DNA of 64,000 nt, taken from assembly GCF_049532965.1 (NCBI RefSeq), contig NZ_CP186694.1, positions 3,100,001 to 3,164,000 on the forward strand. Direction: 5' to 3'. The notes beneath the pieces are model-generated. The model was not told the DNA's origin, did not search any database, and saw only the letters and a program-made list of their open reading frames with translations. Position 1 is the stretch's first letter. The number at the start of each line of letters is the position of its first letter. A program made the translations under genes and the position numbers. Origin of the DNA: Roseateles sp049532965 (GTDB lineage: Bacteria; Pseudomonadota; Gammaproteobacteria; Burkholderiales; Burkholderiaceae_C). Below are positions 16,924 through 24,713 of the stretch, one piece after another.

Positions 16924-18762
16924 ATGCCGACCACCCACCTGCAACCGCCCGATCCCCTGAGCATCGCGCTCTCCGCCATCATTCGCGACGGTGCGCTGGA
17001 CATCCACTTCCAGCCGCTGGTCGAGGTGGAGCGCGCCCAGATCCTGGGCTACGAGGCGCTGACCCGCGGTCCGGCGGACACGCCGCTGCATTCGCCGCTG
17101 GTGCTGTTCGAGACCGCCGCCCGGCTGGGCCGGCTGGTCGAACTGGAGCGGCTGGTCGTGCGCCGCGCGCTGCGGCGCTTCAAGGAGCTGAACCTGCCCG
17201 GCCAGCTGTTCATCAACCTGACCGCCGATACCCTGCTGGCGACCAGCGACCGGGGCGCGCTGATCGCGCGCGAGTTCGCGCAGCTCGACCTGCCCGCCTC
17301 GCGCGTGGTCATCGAGCTGACCGAGACCCGTCCGATCCTCGATCCGGAGCGGCTGCAGGACAGCATGCGCAGCCTGTGCGAGCTGGGCTTTGTCGTGGCG
17401 CTGGACGACCTGGGCGAAGGCTTCGCCAGCCTGAAGCGCTGGATGGACATCCGGCCCGACTTCGTCAAGATCGACAGGCACTTCATCGACGGCATCGCGC
17501 AGGAACCGCTGAAACAGCAGTTCGTGCGTTCGATCCTGGAGATGGCCGCCAGTTCCGGCTGCACCGTCGTGGCCGAAGGCCTCGAGCAACTGGGCGACCT
17601 GACGGTGCTGCGCCGCCTCGGCGTGCCGGTCTGCCAGGGCTACCTGCTCGCGCGTCCGAGCGCCACGCCGCGCGCCGCGTTGCGCGCCGAGGTGGACGCG
17701 CTGCTCGCACCCGAGCACCGGCGCCGGAATGCCGACTGGATGCGCCTGCCGCCGGACGCGATCACGACGGCCGCCCAGCTCGCCCGCCGCAGCCACACCG
17801 TCACGCCCAAGCTCAATTGCCAGACCGCCGCCGACATGTTCCAGCGCGACGAGCAACTGTTCTCGATGCCGGTGCTGGACGAGCACAACCGGCCGATCGG
17901 CCTCCTGCGCTCGCTGCAGGTGCTCAAGCGCAGCGCCGAGCGCTACTTCATGGACATCCACGAGAAGCGCCCCTGCACCGCGCTGATGGATCCGCATCCA
18001 TTGATCTTCGACGCCGGCACTTCGCTGCGGGAAATGAGCGAAGCGATCGCGAGCCTCGATGACCGGCTGATGGTGGACGGCTTCATCGTCACCCGCAACG
18101 GCGAGTACTTCGGCACCGGACGCAGCACGGACCTGCTCAAGGCCGTCTCCGACCTGCAGGTGCACAGTGCGCGCTACGCCAATCCGTTGACGCTGCTGCC
18201 GGGCAACGTGCCGACGGACCAGCACCTCGATGCGCTGCTGCACGAGGGCCGCGCGTTCACCGTGGTCGCGTGGGACATCGACCACTTCAAGCCGTTCAAC
18301 GACGTGTACGGCTACGCCGCTGGCGACGACATCATCAAGCTGTGCGCGCAGCTCCTGCAGACGGCGGCCGATCCCGCGGTGGATTTTGTGGGCCACATCG
18401 GCGGCGACGACTTCGTGATGGTGCTCGGATCGCCTGACTGGACCGCGCGCATCACGCGCGTGTGCCGGGAGTTCGACCGTGAGGTGCGGCCCTTCTTCTC
18501 GGCCGAGCATCAGGCGCTGGGCGGCTACGTCACGCTCAACCGGCAGAACCAGGAATCCTTCAATCCGCTGCCGACGCTGAGCGCTGGCGTGATCCAGGTA
18601 CAGCCCGGCGCGTTCGACAGCGTGCGGGCACTGTCCGCGGCGCTGGCCGAGCCCAAGCGCGTGGCCAAGTGCGGCACCGGTCCCAGCCGCTTCTTCGTGG
18701 ACCGGCGCCGATCCAGCGCCGCCGTCACGGACATGGAGCGCCTCCTAGAATCGGCTGGGTGA
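16924..18762 (+). CDS. EAL-CBS-GGDEF cyclic-di-GMP signalling protein
   Basis: A cytoplasmic 612-residue protein with domains in unusual order: EAL phosphodiesterase (about 20-255: EALTRG, ELTETRP, DDLGEGFASL, VKIDRHFI, VVAEGLE, QGYLLARP all present, so likely active), a CBS pair (about 290-410), then GGDEF (about 430-600). The GGDEF signature reads GGDDF, a Glu-to-Asp change at the catalytic fourth position, while the metal/substrate site WDIDHFKPFND is intact. It probably degrades c-di-GMP, with CBS and GGDEF as sensory modules. No membrane helix is seen. Its stop overlaps the PHP gene start (GTGA). Confidence 0.9.
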   Translation: MPTTHLQPPDPLSIALSAIIRDGALDIHFQPLVEVERAQILGYEALTRGPADTPLHSPLVLFETAARLGRLVELERLVVRRALRRFKELNLPGQLFINLTADTLLATSDRGALIAREFAQLDLPASRVVIELTETRPILDPERLQDSMRSLCELGFVVALDDLGEGFASLKRWMDIRPDFVKIDRHFIDGIAQEPLKQQFVRSILEMAASSGCTVVAEGLEQLGDLTVLRRLGVPVCQGYLLARPSATPRAALRAEVDALLAPEHRRRNADWMRLPPDAITTAAQLARRSHTVTPKLNCQTAADMFQRDEQLFSMPVLDEHNRPIGLLRSLQVLKRSAERYFMDIHEKRPCTALMDPHPLIFDAGTSLREMSEAIASLDDRLMVDGFIVTRNGEYFGTGRSTDLLKAVSDLQVHSARYANPLTLLPGNVPTDQHLDALLHEGRAFTVVAWDIDHFKPFNDVYGYAAGDDIIKLCAQLLQTAADPAVDFVGHIGGDDFVMVLGSPDWTARITRVCREFDREVRPFFSAEHQALGGYVTLNRQNQESFNPLPTLSAGVIQVQPGAFDSVRALSAALAEPKRVAKCGTGPSRFFVDRRRSSAAVTDMERLLESAG

Positions 18763-19688
18763 ACACCGCCCTTCCCTCCCGCGCCGTTCCGGCGACGCCA
18801 CGGCCCCCGCTGCATCCGCACACCAACGCGGACCTGCACTGCCACTCGACCGTGTCGGACGGCACGCTGCCGCCGGAGGTCCTGGCCGAGCGCGCGAAGG
18901 CCAACGGGGTCGAACTCTGGGCGCTGACGGACCATGACGAGGTTGGCGGGCAGCAGCGCGCGCTGGAGGCGGCGCGCGCGCTGGGGCTGCCCTACCTGAC
19001 CGGCGTCGAGATCTCGGTGACCTTCGCCGGCAAGGTGGTGCACATCGTGGGCCTGGGCTTCGATCACCACGACCCGCGCATCGTGGAGGGCCTGCGGACG
19101 ACCCGCGGCGGACGCGGCGCGCGGGCGAAGGAGATGGCCGAGGGGCTCGCCCAGGTGGGCATCCGCGGCGCCTACGAAGGCGCGCTCAAGTACGCCGGCA
19201 ATCCGGAGTTGATTTCCCGCACGCACTTCGCGCGCTTCCTGGTCGAGGCTGGCCACTGCGCCGATGTGCCCGAGGTGTTCCGGCGCTTTCTCACCGAAGG
19301 CAAGCCGGGCTACGTGCCGCATCGGTGGGCGGCGCTGGGCGATGCCGTGCGCTGGATCACCGGCGCCGGGGGCCTGGCCGTCATCGCCCACCCGGGCCGC
19401 TACGGCTTCACGCCGACGGAGGAGTACGCGCTGATCACCGAGTTCATCGCGCATGGCGGCCGGGGCATCGAGGTCGTGACCGGCAGCCACACCGCGGCGG
19501 ACATGGTCCAGTACACCGACACCGCACTCGAATTCGACCTGCTCGCATCGCGCGGTTCCGACTTCCACAGTCCGGAGGAAAGCCGAGTCGATGTCGGCCG
19601 GCTCGGCGAGCACCTGTCCGGCCGCCTCAAACCGGTGTGGAACGCGCTGGAGCACCGCATCCACTGGCCCGCGCACGGACCGGCCTGA
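18759..19688 (+). CDS. PHP-domain phosphoesterase (3',5'-nucleoside bisphosphate phosphatase / RNase AM family)
   Basis: A 309-residue PHP-family metallohydrolase similar to E. coli YciV (RNase AM, also TrpH). The metal motifs are present: DLHCHSTVSDG near residues 20-30, LTDHDEVGG near 50, an AHPGRYGF segment and SDFHSPEE near the C-terminus. YciV-type enzymes hydrolyse 3',5'-bisphosphate nucleotides and trim 5' ends of short RNAs. The GTG start at 18759 overlaps the EAL-GGDEF stop. The following yciO gene is its usual partner, as in E. coli. Confidence 0.88.
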   Translation: MNTALPSRAVPATPRPPLHPHTNADLHCHSTVSDGTLPPEVLAERAKANGVELWALTDHDEVGGQQRALEAARALGLPYLTGVEISVTFAGKVVHIVGLGFDHHDPRIVEGLRTTRGGRGARAKEMAEGLAQVGIRGAYEGALKYAGNPELISRTHFARFLVEAGHCADVPEVFRRFLTEGKPGYVPHRWAALGDAVRWITGAGGLAVIAHPGRYGFTPTEEYALITEFIAHGGRGIEVVTGSHTAADMVQYTDTALEFDLLASRGSDFHSPEESRVDVGRLGEHLSGRLKPVWNALEHRIHWPAHGPA

Positions 19689-19744
19689 AGGCGGCGCCAC
19701 AGCCGGCCCGCGTACCCGCACACCGATTGCCCCTTGGCGAGACC

Positions 19745-20389
19745 ATGGCCCAGATCTTCGAAGTCCATCCCGACAACCCGCAGGCCCGATTCCTGCGCCA
19801 GGCGGCCCAGATCCTGGCCCAGGGCGGCATCGGGGCGATTCCCACCGACTCCAGCTACGCGCTGGTCTGCCAGCTCGACGACAAGGCGGCCGCCGAGGCG
19901 CTGCGCCGCATCCGCGGCGTCGACGACAAGCACCACATGACGCTGCTGTGCCGCGATCTCAGCGAACTCGGCGCCTACGCGCGTGTGGACAACAAGCAGT
20001 ACCGGATGATCAAGACGGCCACGCCCGGGCCTTTCACCTTCATCCTCGAGGCGACGAAGGAAGTGCCGCGCCGGCTGTCGCATCCGTCGCGGCGCACCAT
20101 CGGTTTGCGCGTGCCCGATCACCGTGTCACGCAGGACCTGCTGGCCATCATGGACCGGCCGCTGCTGGCCACCACCCTCATCCCGCCGGGCGAGCATGAG
20201 CCGCTCAACGATCCTGAAGAGATCACCGCCCGCTACGACCGGCAGATCCAGCTGATCATCGACGCCGGCGCCTGCTCGATGAAGCCGACCACGGTCGTCG
20301 ACCTCACCGAGGATCCACCGGTGCTGGTGCGGCGCGGATGCGGAGATCCGGCCTGCCTGGGCCTGGCGGTGGAAGAAGCCGAAGAGTAG
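19745..20389 (+). CDS. yciO: YciO/YrdC/Sua5-family protein
   Basis: A 214-residue protein with the YrdC fold: GGIGAIPTDSSYALVCQL near 29-46, KHHMTLLCRDLSEL and GPFTFIL around 90-100, and SRRTIGLRVPDH. This is the YciO branch (PTDSSYALVC, IRGVDDKHHMTL) rather than TsaC proper; TsaC makes threonylcarbamoyl-AMP for the t6A tRNA modification, while YciO has weaker or unknown activity. It follows the PHP gene as in E. coli yciV-yciO and ends before a hairpin terminator. Confidence 0.9.
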   Translation: MAQIFEVHPDNPQARFLRQAAQILAQGGIGAIPTDSSYALVCQLDDKAAAEALRRIRGVDDKHHMTLLCRDLSELGAYARVDNKQYRMIKTATPGPFTFILEATKEVPRRLSHPSRRTIGLRVPDHRVTQDLLAIMDRPLLATTLIPPGEHEPLNDPEEITARYDRQIQLIIDAGACSMKPTTVVDLTEDPPVLVRRGCGDPACLGLAVEEAEE

Positions 20390-20420
20390 CCCGGCGCGCC
20401 GAGGGCGCCGCAGAAGCAGC

Positions 20421-20443
20421 AACGCCGGCTCGGGGCCGGCGTT
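20421..20443. terminator. Hairpin terminator between yciO and ridA-like gene
   Basis: A perfect 9-bp stem (20421-20429 with 20435-20443, loop TCGGG) lies between convergent genes. On the plus strand it is followed by CTTC, a weak T-tract, so efficiency is uncertain. Confidence 0.6.
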
Positions 20444-20462
20444 CTTCATGGTGAGGAAAGGA

Positions 20463-20813
20463 TTAGACCGCTGCGGTGATGACGATCTCGATCTTCCACT
20501 CGGGCTTGGCCAGCTTGGCCTCGACCGTCGCGCGCGGCGGCGTGTGGCCGGCCGGCACCCAGGCGTCCCACGCGGCGTTCATGCCGGCCAGGTCCTTGAC
20601 GTCCGCGATGAAGAGCTGCGCGCGCAGGATCTTGGTCTTGTCGCTGCCGGCGCGGGCCAGCAGCTTGTCGATCGCCGCGAGCACCTGCTCGGTCTGGCCC
20701 TGGATGTCGGCGGTCGCGTCTTCCGGCACCTGGCCGGCCAGATAGACAACGCCGTTGTGGACGGCCATCTCGGAAAGGCGGGGGCCGACGTCGAAGCGTT
20801 CGATGCTGCTCAT
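20463..20813 (-). CDS. RidA/YjgF/UK114-family protein
   Basis: A 116-residue trimeric-fold protein of the Rid family, which hydrolyse reactive enamine/imine intermediates. Visible landmarks are VVYLAGQVPED (~20-30), the QTEQVLAAIDKLLARAGSDKTKIL helix region, and the end PRATVEAKLAKPEWKIEI, where the Arg in RATVE is the conserved substrate-binding residue. It reads ATVEAKLAKPEWKIE rather than the canonical RSCVEVARLP, so it belongs to a divergent Rid subgroup. Its ATG overlaps the plsY stop (ATGA), so translation is coupled. Confidence 0.9.
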   Translation of the reverse strand: MSSIERFDVGPRLSEMAVHNGVVYLAGQVPEDATADIQGQTEQVLAAIDKLLARAGSDKTKILRAQLFIADVKDLAGMNAAWDAWVPAGHTPPRATVEAKLAKPEWKIEIVITAAV

Positions 20814-21514
20814 TTGCTGTGATGCTTGGGTTTGTGGGAAGGCTTGGGGGTGTGCTTGTGGCCGGTGGCCGGCTTGTGGGCCGGCGCGGCGGCGGACGGT
20901 GCCGCCTTCTGGCCGAGCTTGCTTTCGGTGCCGGCCATCAGCTTCCGGATGTTGGCCGAATGCCGCCAGATCAACAGCAGGCTCATCAGCGCGATGGCGG
21001 GCAGCTCGGGACCCACGCCCCACACCAGCATCTGCAGCAGCGGCGCGACGACCGCGGCCGACAACGAGGCCAGGGAGGAATAGCGGAAGACCACCGCCAT
21101 CGCGATCCATACGGCCAGGACCGCGAGTCCCAGCCACGGATTGATCGCGAGCAGCACGCCGGCCGCGGTGGCGACGCCCTTGCCGCCGACGAACTTGAAG
21201 AACACCGGCCACAGATGGCCGATGAACGCCGCCAGGCCGACCAGGGCGGCGGAGCCTTCCTCCAGGCCGTAGGGCGCGCCGAACTTCAGCACCAGCAGCA
21301 CCGGCACATAGCCCTTGAGCGCATCGAAGACCAGCGTCAGGATCGCGGCGGCCTTGTTGCCCGAGCGCAGCACGTTGGTGGCGCCGGGATTGCCGCTGCC
21401 ATAGCTGCGTGGATCGGACAGGCCCATCAGCCGGCTGACGATGACCGCGAAGGACAGGGACCCGATCAGATACCCGGCCACGACGGCCAACAAGAGGAAC
21501 AGCGAACTTTGCAT
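20810..21514 (-). CDS. plsY: Glycerol-3-phosphate acyltransferase PlsY
   Basis: Integral membrane enzyme transferring acyl from acyl-phosphate to glycerol 3-phosphate, the first step of phospholipid synthesis. Motifs typical of PlsY are visible: GYLIGSLSFAVIVSRL, DPRSYGSGNPGATNVLR (motif 1 with SGNPGATN), GHLWPVFFKFVGGKGVATAAG (GGKGVAT) and about five helices. The core ends near residue 200; an additional tail of ~35 residues rich in Ala, Pro, Lys and His (ending KPSHKPKHHSK) is not part of the family core. Cotranscribed with ridA-like and probably with ybaK upstream, 6 bp away. Confidence 0.95.
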   Translation of the reverse strand: MQSSLFLLLAVVAGYLIGSLSFAVIVSRLMGLSDPRSYGSGNPGATNVLRSGNKAAAILTLVFDALKGYVPVLLVLKFGAPYGLEEGSAALVGLAAFIGHLWPVFFKFVGGKGVATAAGVLLAINPWLGLAVLAVWIAMAVVFRYSSLASLSAAVVAPLLQMLVWGVGPELPAIALMSLLLIWRHSANIRKLMAGTESKLGQKAAPSAAAPAHKPATGHKHTPKPSHKPKHHSK

Positions 21515-21520
21515 GGGGCG

Positions 21521-22024
21521 CTATTCTGCCCCGGACTTCAGCGCGCACTCGACCGGCCGCGCCGCCAGCAGCTCCGTCAAAACCCGGGGGTCGATGCTGA
21601 CCAGATAACCGCGCCGGCCGCCGTTGATCAGGATGCGCGGCAGCGCCAGCACCGTCGATTCGACGAACACCGGCATCGGCTTGCGGGTCCCGAACGGTGA
21701 CGTCCCCCCGACCAGGTAGCCGCTGTGGCGCTGGGCCACGTCCGGCTTGCAGGGCTCGACCTTCTTGCAGGGAATCTGCCGCGCGAGTTCCTTGAGGCTG
21801 ACCGTGCAGTCCCCGTGCATCAGCACGACCAGCGGTTGCGCCTTCTCGTCCTGCATCACCAGCGTCTTGACAACCTCGTGCTCCGGCACGCCCAGTTGCC
21901 TGGACGACTCGCCGGTGCCGCCGTGCTCGACGTAGTCGTAGACATGCTCGCCAAACTCGATGCGGTGCTGCCGCAGCATCTGCGTCGCCGGCGTTTCGCT
22001 GACATGGGCGGATTTCTTGCTCAT
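21521..22024 (-). CDS. ybaK: Cys-tRNA(Pro) deacylase (YbaK/EbsC family)
   Basis: A 167-residue trans-editing protein of the INS/YbaK superfamily that hydrolyses mischarged Cys-tRNA(Pro). The conserved Lys that binds the tRNA end is in VVKTLVMQ (~50), with the later segments CTVSLKELAR, KKVEPCKPDVAQRHSGYLVGG and SPFGTRKPMPVFVE typical of bacterial YbaK. Full length and no abnormal features. First gene of a ybaK-plsY-ridA-like run. Confidence 0.93.
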   Translation of the reverse strand: MSKKSAHVSETPATQMLRQHRIEFGEHVYDYVEHGGTGESSRQLGVPEHEVVKTLVMQDEKAQPLVVLMHGDCTVSLKELARQIPCKKVEPCKPDVAQRHSGYLVGGTSPFGTRKPMPVFVESTVLALPRILINGGRRGYLVSIDPRVLTELLAARPVECALKSGAE

Positions 22025-22180
22025 GGGCGCGGATTGTCAGTGCTCCCGTTTCGGCACCGCTTGTACCGCCTTGCTGCCCGGCGGCCGTCGACACGGCCCG
22101 GTTCCGATCGCGCGATCGTGTCGTCCTGGAGGCTCATGAGATGCACTCATCCCGCGACCGTCTTCGCTTGTGGAAGACGA

Positions 22181-22224
22181 ATTATTGTTTTACAGTAATT
22201 TCTTACCAACCCACGGTAACGACG
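22181..22224 (+). promoter_or_regulatory. AT-rich leader with palindrome TTACAGTAA
   Basis: This short AT-rich stretch in GC-rich surroundings precedes the DUF2975 gene and contains a perfect 9-bp palindrome TTACAGTAA (22190-22198). The HTH protein encoded downstream may bind here and autoregulate; that is a guess from position and composition only. Confidence 0.3.
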
Positions 22225-22776
22225 ATGAACGACGCCCCCCTTCCCCCCAGCCTGCGCCGCATCCGCTGGATCGCCCATTGGGTGCGGGCCATGGCGTTGT
22301 TCGCGATGGTGGTGGTCATCGGGTTTCCCTTGGTGTTCTGGAGTCAGCCGGCCTGGGCGGAGCGCGCGATTCGCGAGGATCTGAACCTGACCGGCGCGTT
22401 GCAGTTCGATGTGGCGTCCCGCATCGGCGCGCTGGCCGCCAACCTGCCACTCACATTGCTGACGTTCTACGCCTTGCTGTCCTTGTGGCGGCTGTTCGGC
22501 GGCTACCTCCGTGGCGAAGTCTTCAGCGATGCCGCCACCCGTCACCTGCGCCGGATGGGGCAGTCGCTGGTCGCGATGGCGGTGGTGATGCCGCTCACCC
22601 AGACGGCCACCGTGCTGGCGCTGACGCTGGGCAACCCGCCCGGCCAGCGGCTGCTGTCCTTTCAACTGGGCACGCCGCATTACGTCGTGCTGCTGTGCGG
22701 GCTGGTGCTGACCGCGATGGCGCTGGTGATGCGCGAAGCACAGCGCATGGCGCAGGAGAACGCCGAGTTCGTGTGA
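22225..22776 (+). CDS. DUF2975-family membrane protein
   Basis: A 183-residue inner-membrane protein with four predicted helices (about 20-40, 65-85, 110-130, 150-170), the layout of DUF2975 proteins. The segment LWRLFGGYLRGEVFSDAATRHLRRMG between helices 2 and 3 matches the family signature (LFxxYxxGxIFxxxxxxxLRxxG). Members are commonly encoded with a small Cro/CI-type HTH protein, as here, and the pair is thought to be a regulator with membrane partner; its function is not established. The ATG at 22225 is chosen since upstream sequence is not family-like. Confidence 0.8.
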   Translation: MNDAPLPPSLRRIRWIAHWVRAMALFAMVVVIGFPLVFWSQPAWAERAIREDLNLTGALQFDVASRIGALAANLPLTLLTFYALLSLWRLFGGYLRGEVFSDAATRHLRRMGQSLVAMAVVMPLTQTATVLALTLGNPPGQRLLSFQLGTPHYVVLLCGLVLTAMALVMREAQRMAQENAEFV

Positions 22777-22797
22777 GCGGACCGGCCGATCATCCCC

Positions 22798-23040
22798 ATG
22801 CCCATCATCGTCCGCCTCGATGTCATGCTTGCCCAGCGCAAGATGCGCTCCAAGGAACTCGCTGAAGCCATCGGCATCACCGAGGCCAACCTGTCGCTGC
22901 TGAAGTCCGGCAAGGTGCGCGGCGTGCGCTTCGACACGCTGTCGAAGATCTGCGCCGTGTTGCAGTGCCAGCCGGGGGACCTGCTGGCCTGGGAACCCGG
23001 CGATGAAGCCCCGGGGGAGAGCGGCGATGGCGATGACTGA
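22798..23040 (+). CDS. Small Cro/CI-type HTH regulator (YozG-like)
   Basis: An 80-residue single-domain protein, MPIIVRLDVMLAQRKMRSKELAEAIG..., with the helix-turn-helix at about 15-60 (RSKELAEAIGITEANLSLLK) and the end CAVLQCQPGDLLAWEP. This matches the small XRE-type regulators paired with DUF2975 genes. It is 21 bp downstream of the DUF2975 gene; they likely form an autoregulated unit. The last residues are acidic and overlap the next gene's start region. Confidence 0.88.
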   Translation: MPIIVRLDVMLAQRKMRSKELAEAIGITEANLSLLKSGKVRGVRFDTLSKICAVLQCQPGDLLAWEPGDEAPGESGDGDD

Positions 23041-23677
23041 TCGACGCCGCGGTCCACGCGCGATCGCCGTCGGCGTCGTCCTGGCGCTGCACCTGGCGCT
23101 GATCGGATGGCTGCAGCAGGCTGGCCACCGGCCCGCTGCGCATCAGGAACAGCGGCGCTCGTCGGTGCGGATGGTCACGCTCCGGCTGCCGCCGCTGACA
23201 TCGCCGAACGCGGAGCCGCCCGCGTCACCGCGGCGCCCCGTTGCCGTCCGGCGCGCAAGGCCTGACCCGGACGCATCGACGCGCGGCCAGTCCACGCTCC
23301 GCCCGATCCGGTCCGAAGCACCAGAGGCGCGAGCACTCGACCGCGCCGACGAGGACGCCCGCGGCACCGCGGTGACGGCCCCGCCGATCGCCGCCGCGTC
23401 GGCCGCCTCGGGTCCGACGGGCCGCGACCTCTTGTATGGCGCCGCGACGCAGCGTGCGATCCGCCAGTCGACGCAGGGCCAGCCCTTGCTCGCCGAACGC
23501 GCGGACCGGGCGAGCCAGGCGCCGGACAAGGTCGATGCATCGACGCAGCTGGGCAACGAGATGATGAAGGGCGCCACCGGCGACTGCCTGAAGGGCGAGT
23601 ACGCTGGCGCGGGCATGGGCCTGCTGAGCGCCCCGTTCTGGCTGCTCGCGGAAGCCCGCGGCAAATGCAGGCGATGA
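23027..23677 (+). CDS. Hypothetical protein with N-terminal membrane anchor
   Basis: I do not recognise the family. From ATG 23027 (or 23033) the 216-residue product has a basic N-terminus, one hydrophobic segment (about residues 11-30), a long Pro/Ala/Arg-rich stretch, and a compact C-terminal piece with two Cys residues (CLKGEY...GKCRR). The layout recalls TonB-like or cell-envelope anchor proteins with a periplasmic linker. It overlaps the HTH gene by 14 bp and is followed by a predicted lipoprotein on the same strand. Confidence 0.6.
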   Translation: MAMTDRRRGPRAIAVGVVLALHLALIGWLQQAGHRPAAHQEQRRSSVRMVTLRLPPLTSPNAEPPASPRRPVAVRRARPDPDASTRGQSTLRPIRSEAPEARALDRADEDARGTAVTAPPIAAASAASGPTGRDLLYGAATQRAIRQSTQGQPLLAERADRASQAPDKVDASTQLGNEMMKGATGDCLKGEYAGAGMGLLSAPFWLLAEARGKCRR

Positions 23678-23807
23678 CTTGAATCACGAGGAAGGACGGG
23701 CTGAGCCACCCGTTGACACCTCGACGCGGGACACGCGTCGTCAACCGGTTTCCATCGCGCGCCGTTCAGCGCGCACCGCTCGTCGCGACACAGGGAGAGA
23801 TCCAGAA

Positions 23808-24713
23808 GTGAAGTCCACGTTCCACCGCATGACGCGCCGCATGCACGCCTGCGTCGCGCGCTTCGCTCCGCACCGCCAGCCTGCCCTTCTCGTCGTCCTG
23901 CAAACGCTCTCGATCGCGGGCGCGCTCACCGCTTGCGGCCCGGCGGCCCACGCGATGGGCACCACGGCGGCGGAGTCCGCAGCGCCCCCCGCGGCACCGA
24001 CCACTTCGAGCGCTGGCGCCGCGGTGGCGCTGCCGACAGTGCAAAGCGACATGAAGCGCGGCGCCTCCTTTCCGTACAAGCGGCTCAACGACCTGCTGTC
24101 GAAGCTGCGTACCGAAGGCGAGGGCCTCTTCGTGTCGCGCTTCGTCCTGACGAATGCGAAGGATGCGACGAAGCCGGTGCCGGCCGGCACGAAGCTCGCG
24201 CTGATGAGCGACGAGGACTACATCCCCATCCCGATCGACGACAAGGGCGCCTTCGAACTTCCGACCTTTCCGGCCTCGCGGGCCGCGGACATGGAGTTCG
24301 GTACCAACGTGCCCAAGGGCGACCTCGGCGTGCGGCTGAGCATCGACCTGGCGACGCCGCCCGAGATGCTGGACATGGCCACGGTGCGGCGCATCGTCGC
24401 GGTGGGCCAGCGGCTGCGCGGGGAACTGCTGCCCTGGTACGTGCGCTGGATGTTCCCGCAGATCGATGGCGTCATCGCCTGCAGCGACCAGCCGCAGTGG
24501 GCTCTGGACTGGACCGAGGGCGGCCAGCGCCTGCGCCTGCCGTTGCAGGTCGAAGCGCAGCAGCGCGAGCCGGAGACGCCGAGGGGCAAGCCCTCGCGGG
24601 CCTGCACGGTCCTGACCGGCCAGGAGCAGTGGCCCGACGCGGCGTTGCTGCAGCCGCCGCCAGGCGCCAACACCAAGCTCTACGTGAAGCTGCGCAATCC
24701 ACGCGCGAGCTAA
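23808..24713 (+). CDS. Predicted lipoprotein of unknown function (possibly DUF2987-like)
   Basis: A 301-residue protein with a long positively charged N-terminus, a hydrophobic segment and a lipobox-like LTAC (signal peptidase II site, Cys near residue 43), then an Ala/Ser/Pro-rich linker and a soluble domain of ~200 residues. The domain starts FPYKRLNDLLSKL and includes a repeated pattern of hydrophobic strands, loosely similar to DUF2987 proteins; I hold that lightly. A GTG start at 23808 follows GGGAGAG. Its end overlaps the convergent acyl-CoA synthetase gene by 4 bp. Confidence 0.6.
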   Translation: MKSTFHRMTRRMHACVARFAPHRQPALLVVLQTLSIAGALTACGPAAHAMGTTAAESAAPPAAPTTSSAGAAVALPTVQSDMKRGASFPYKRLNDLLSKLRTEGEGLFVSRFVLTNAKDATKPVPAGTKLALMSDEDYIPIPIDDKGAFELPTFPASRAADMEFGTNVPKGDLGVRLSIDLATPPEMLDMATVRRIVAVGQRLRGELLPWYVRWMFPQIDGVIACSDQPQWALDWTEGGQRLRLPLQVEAQQREPETPRGKPSRACTVLTGQEQWPDAALLQPPPGANTKLYVKLRNPRAS

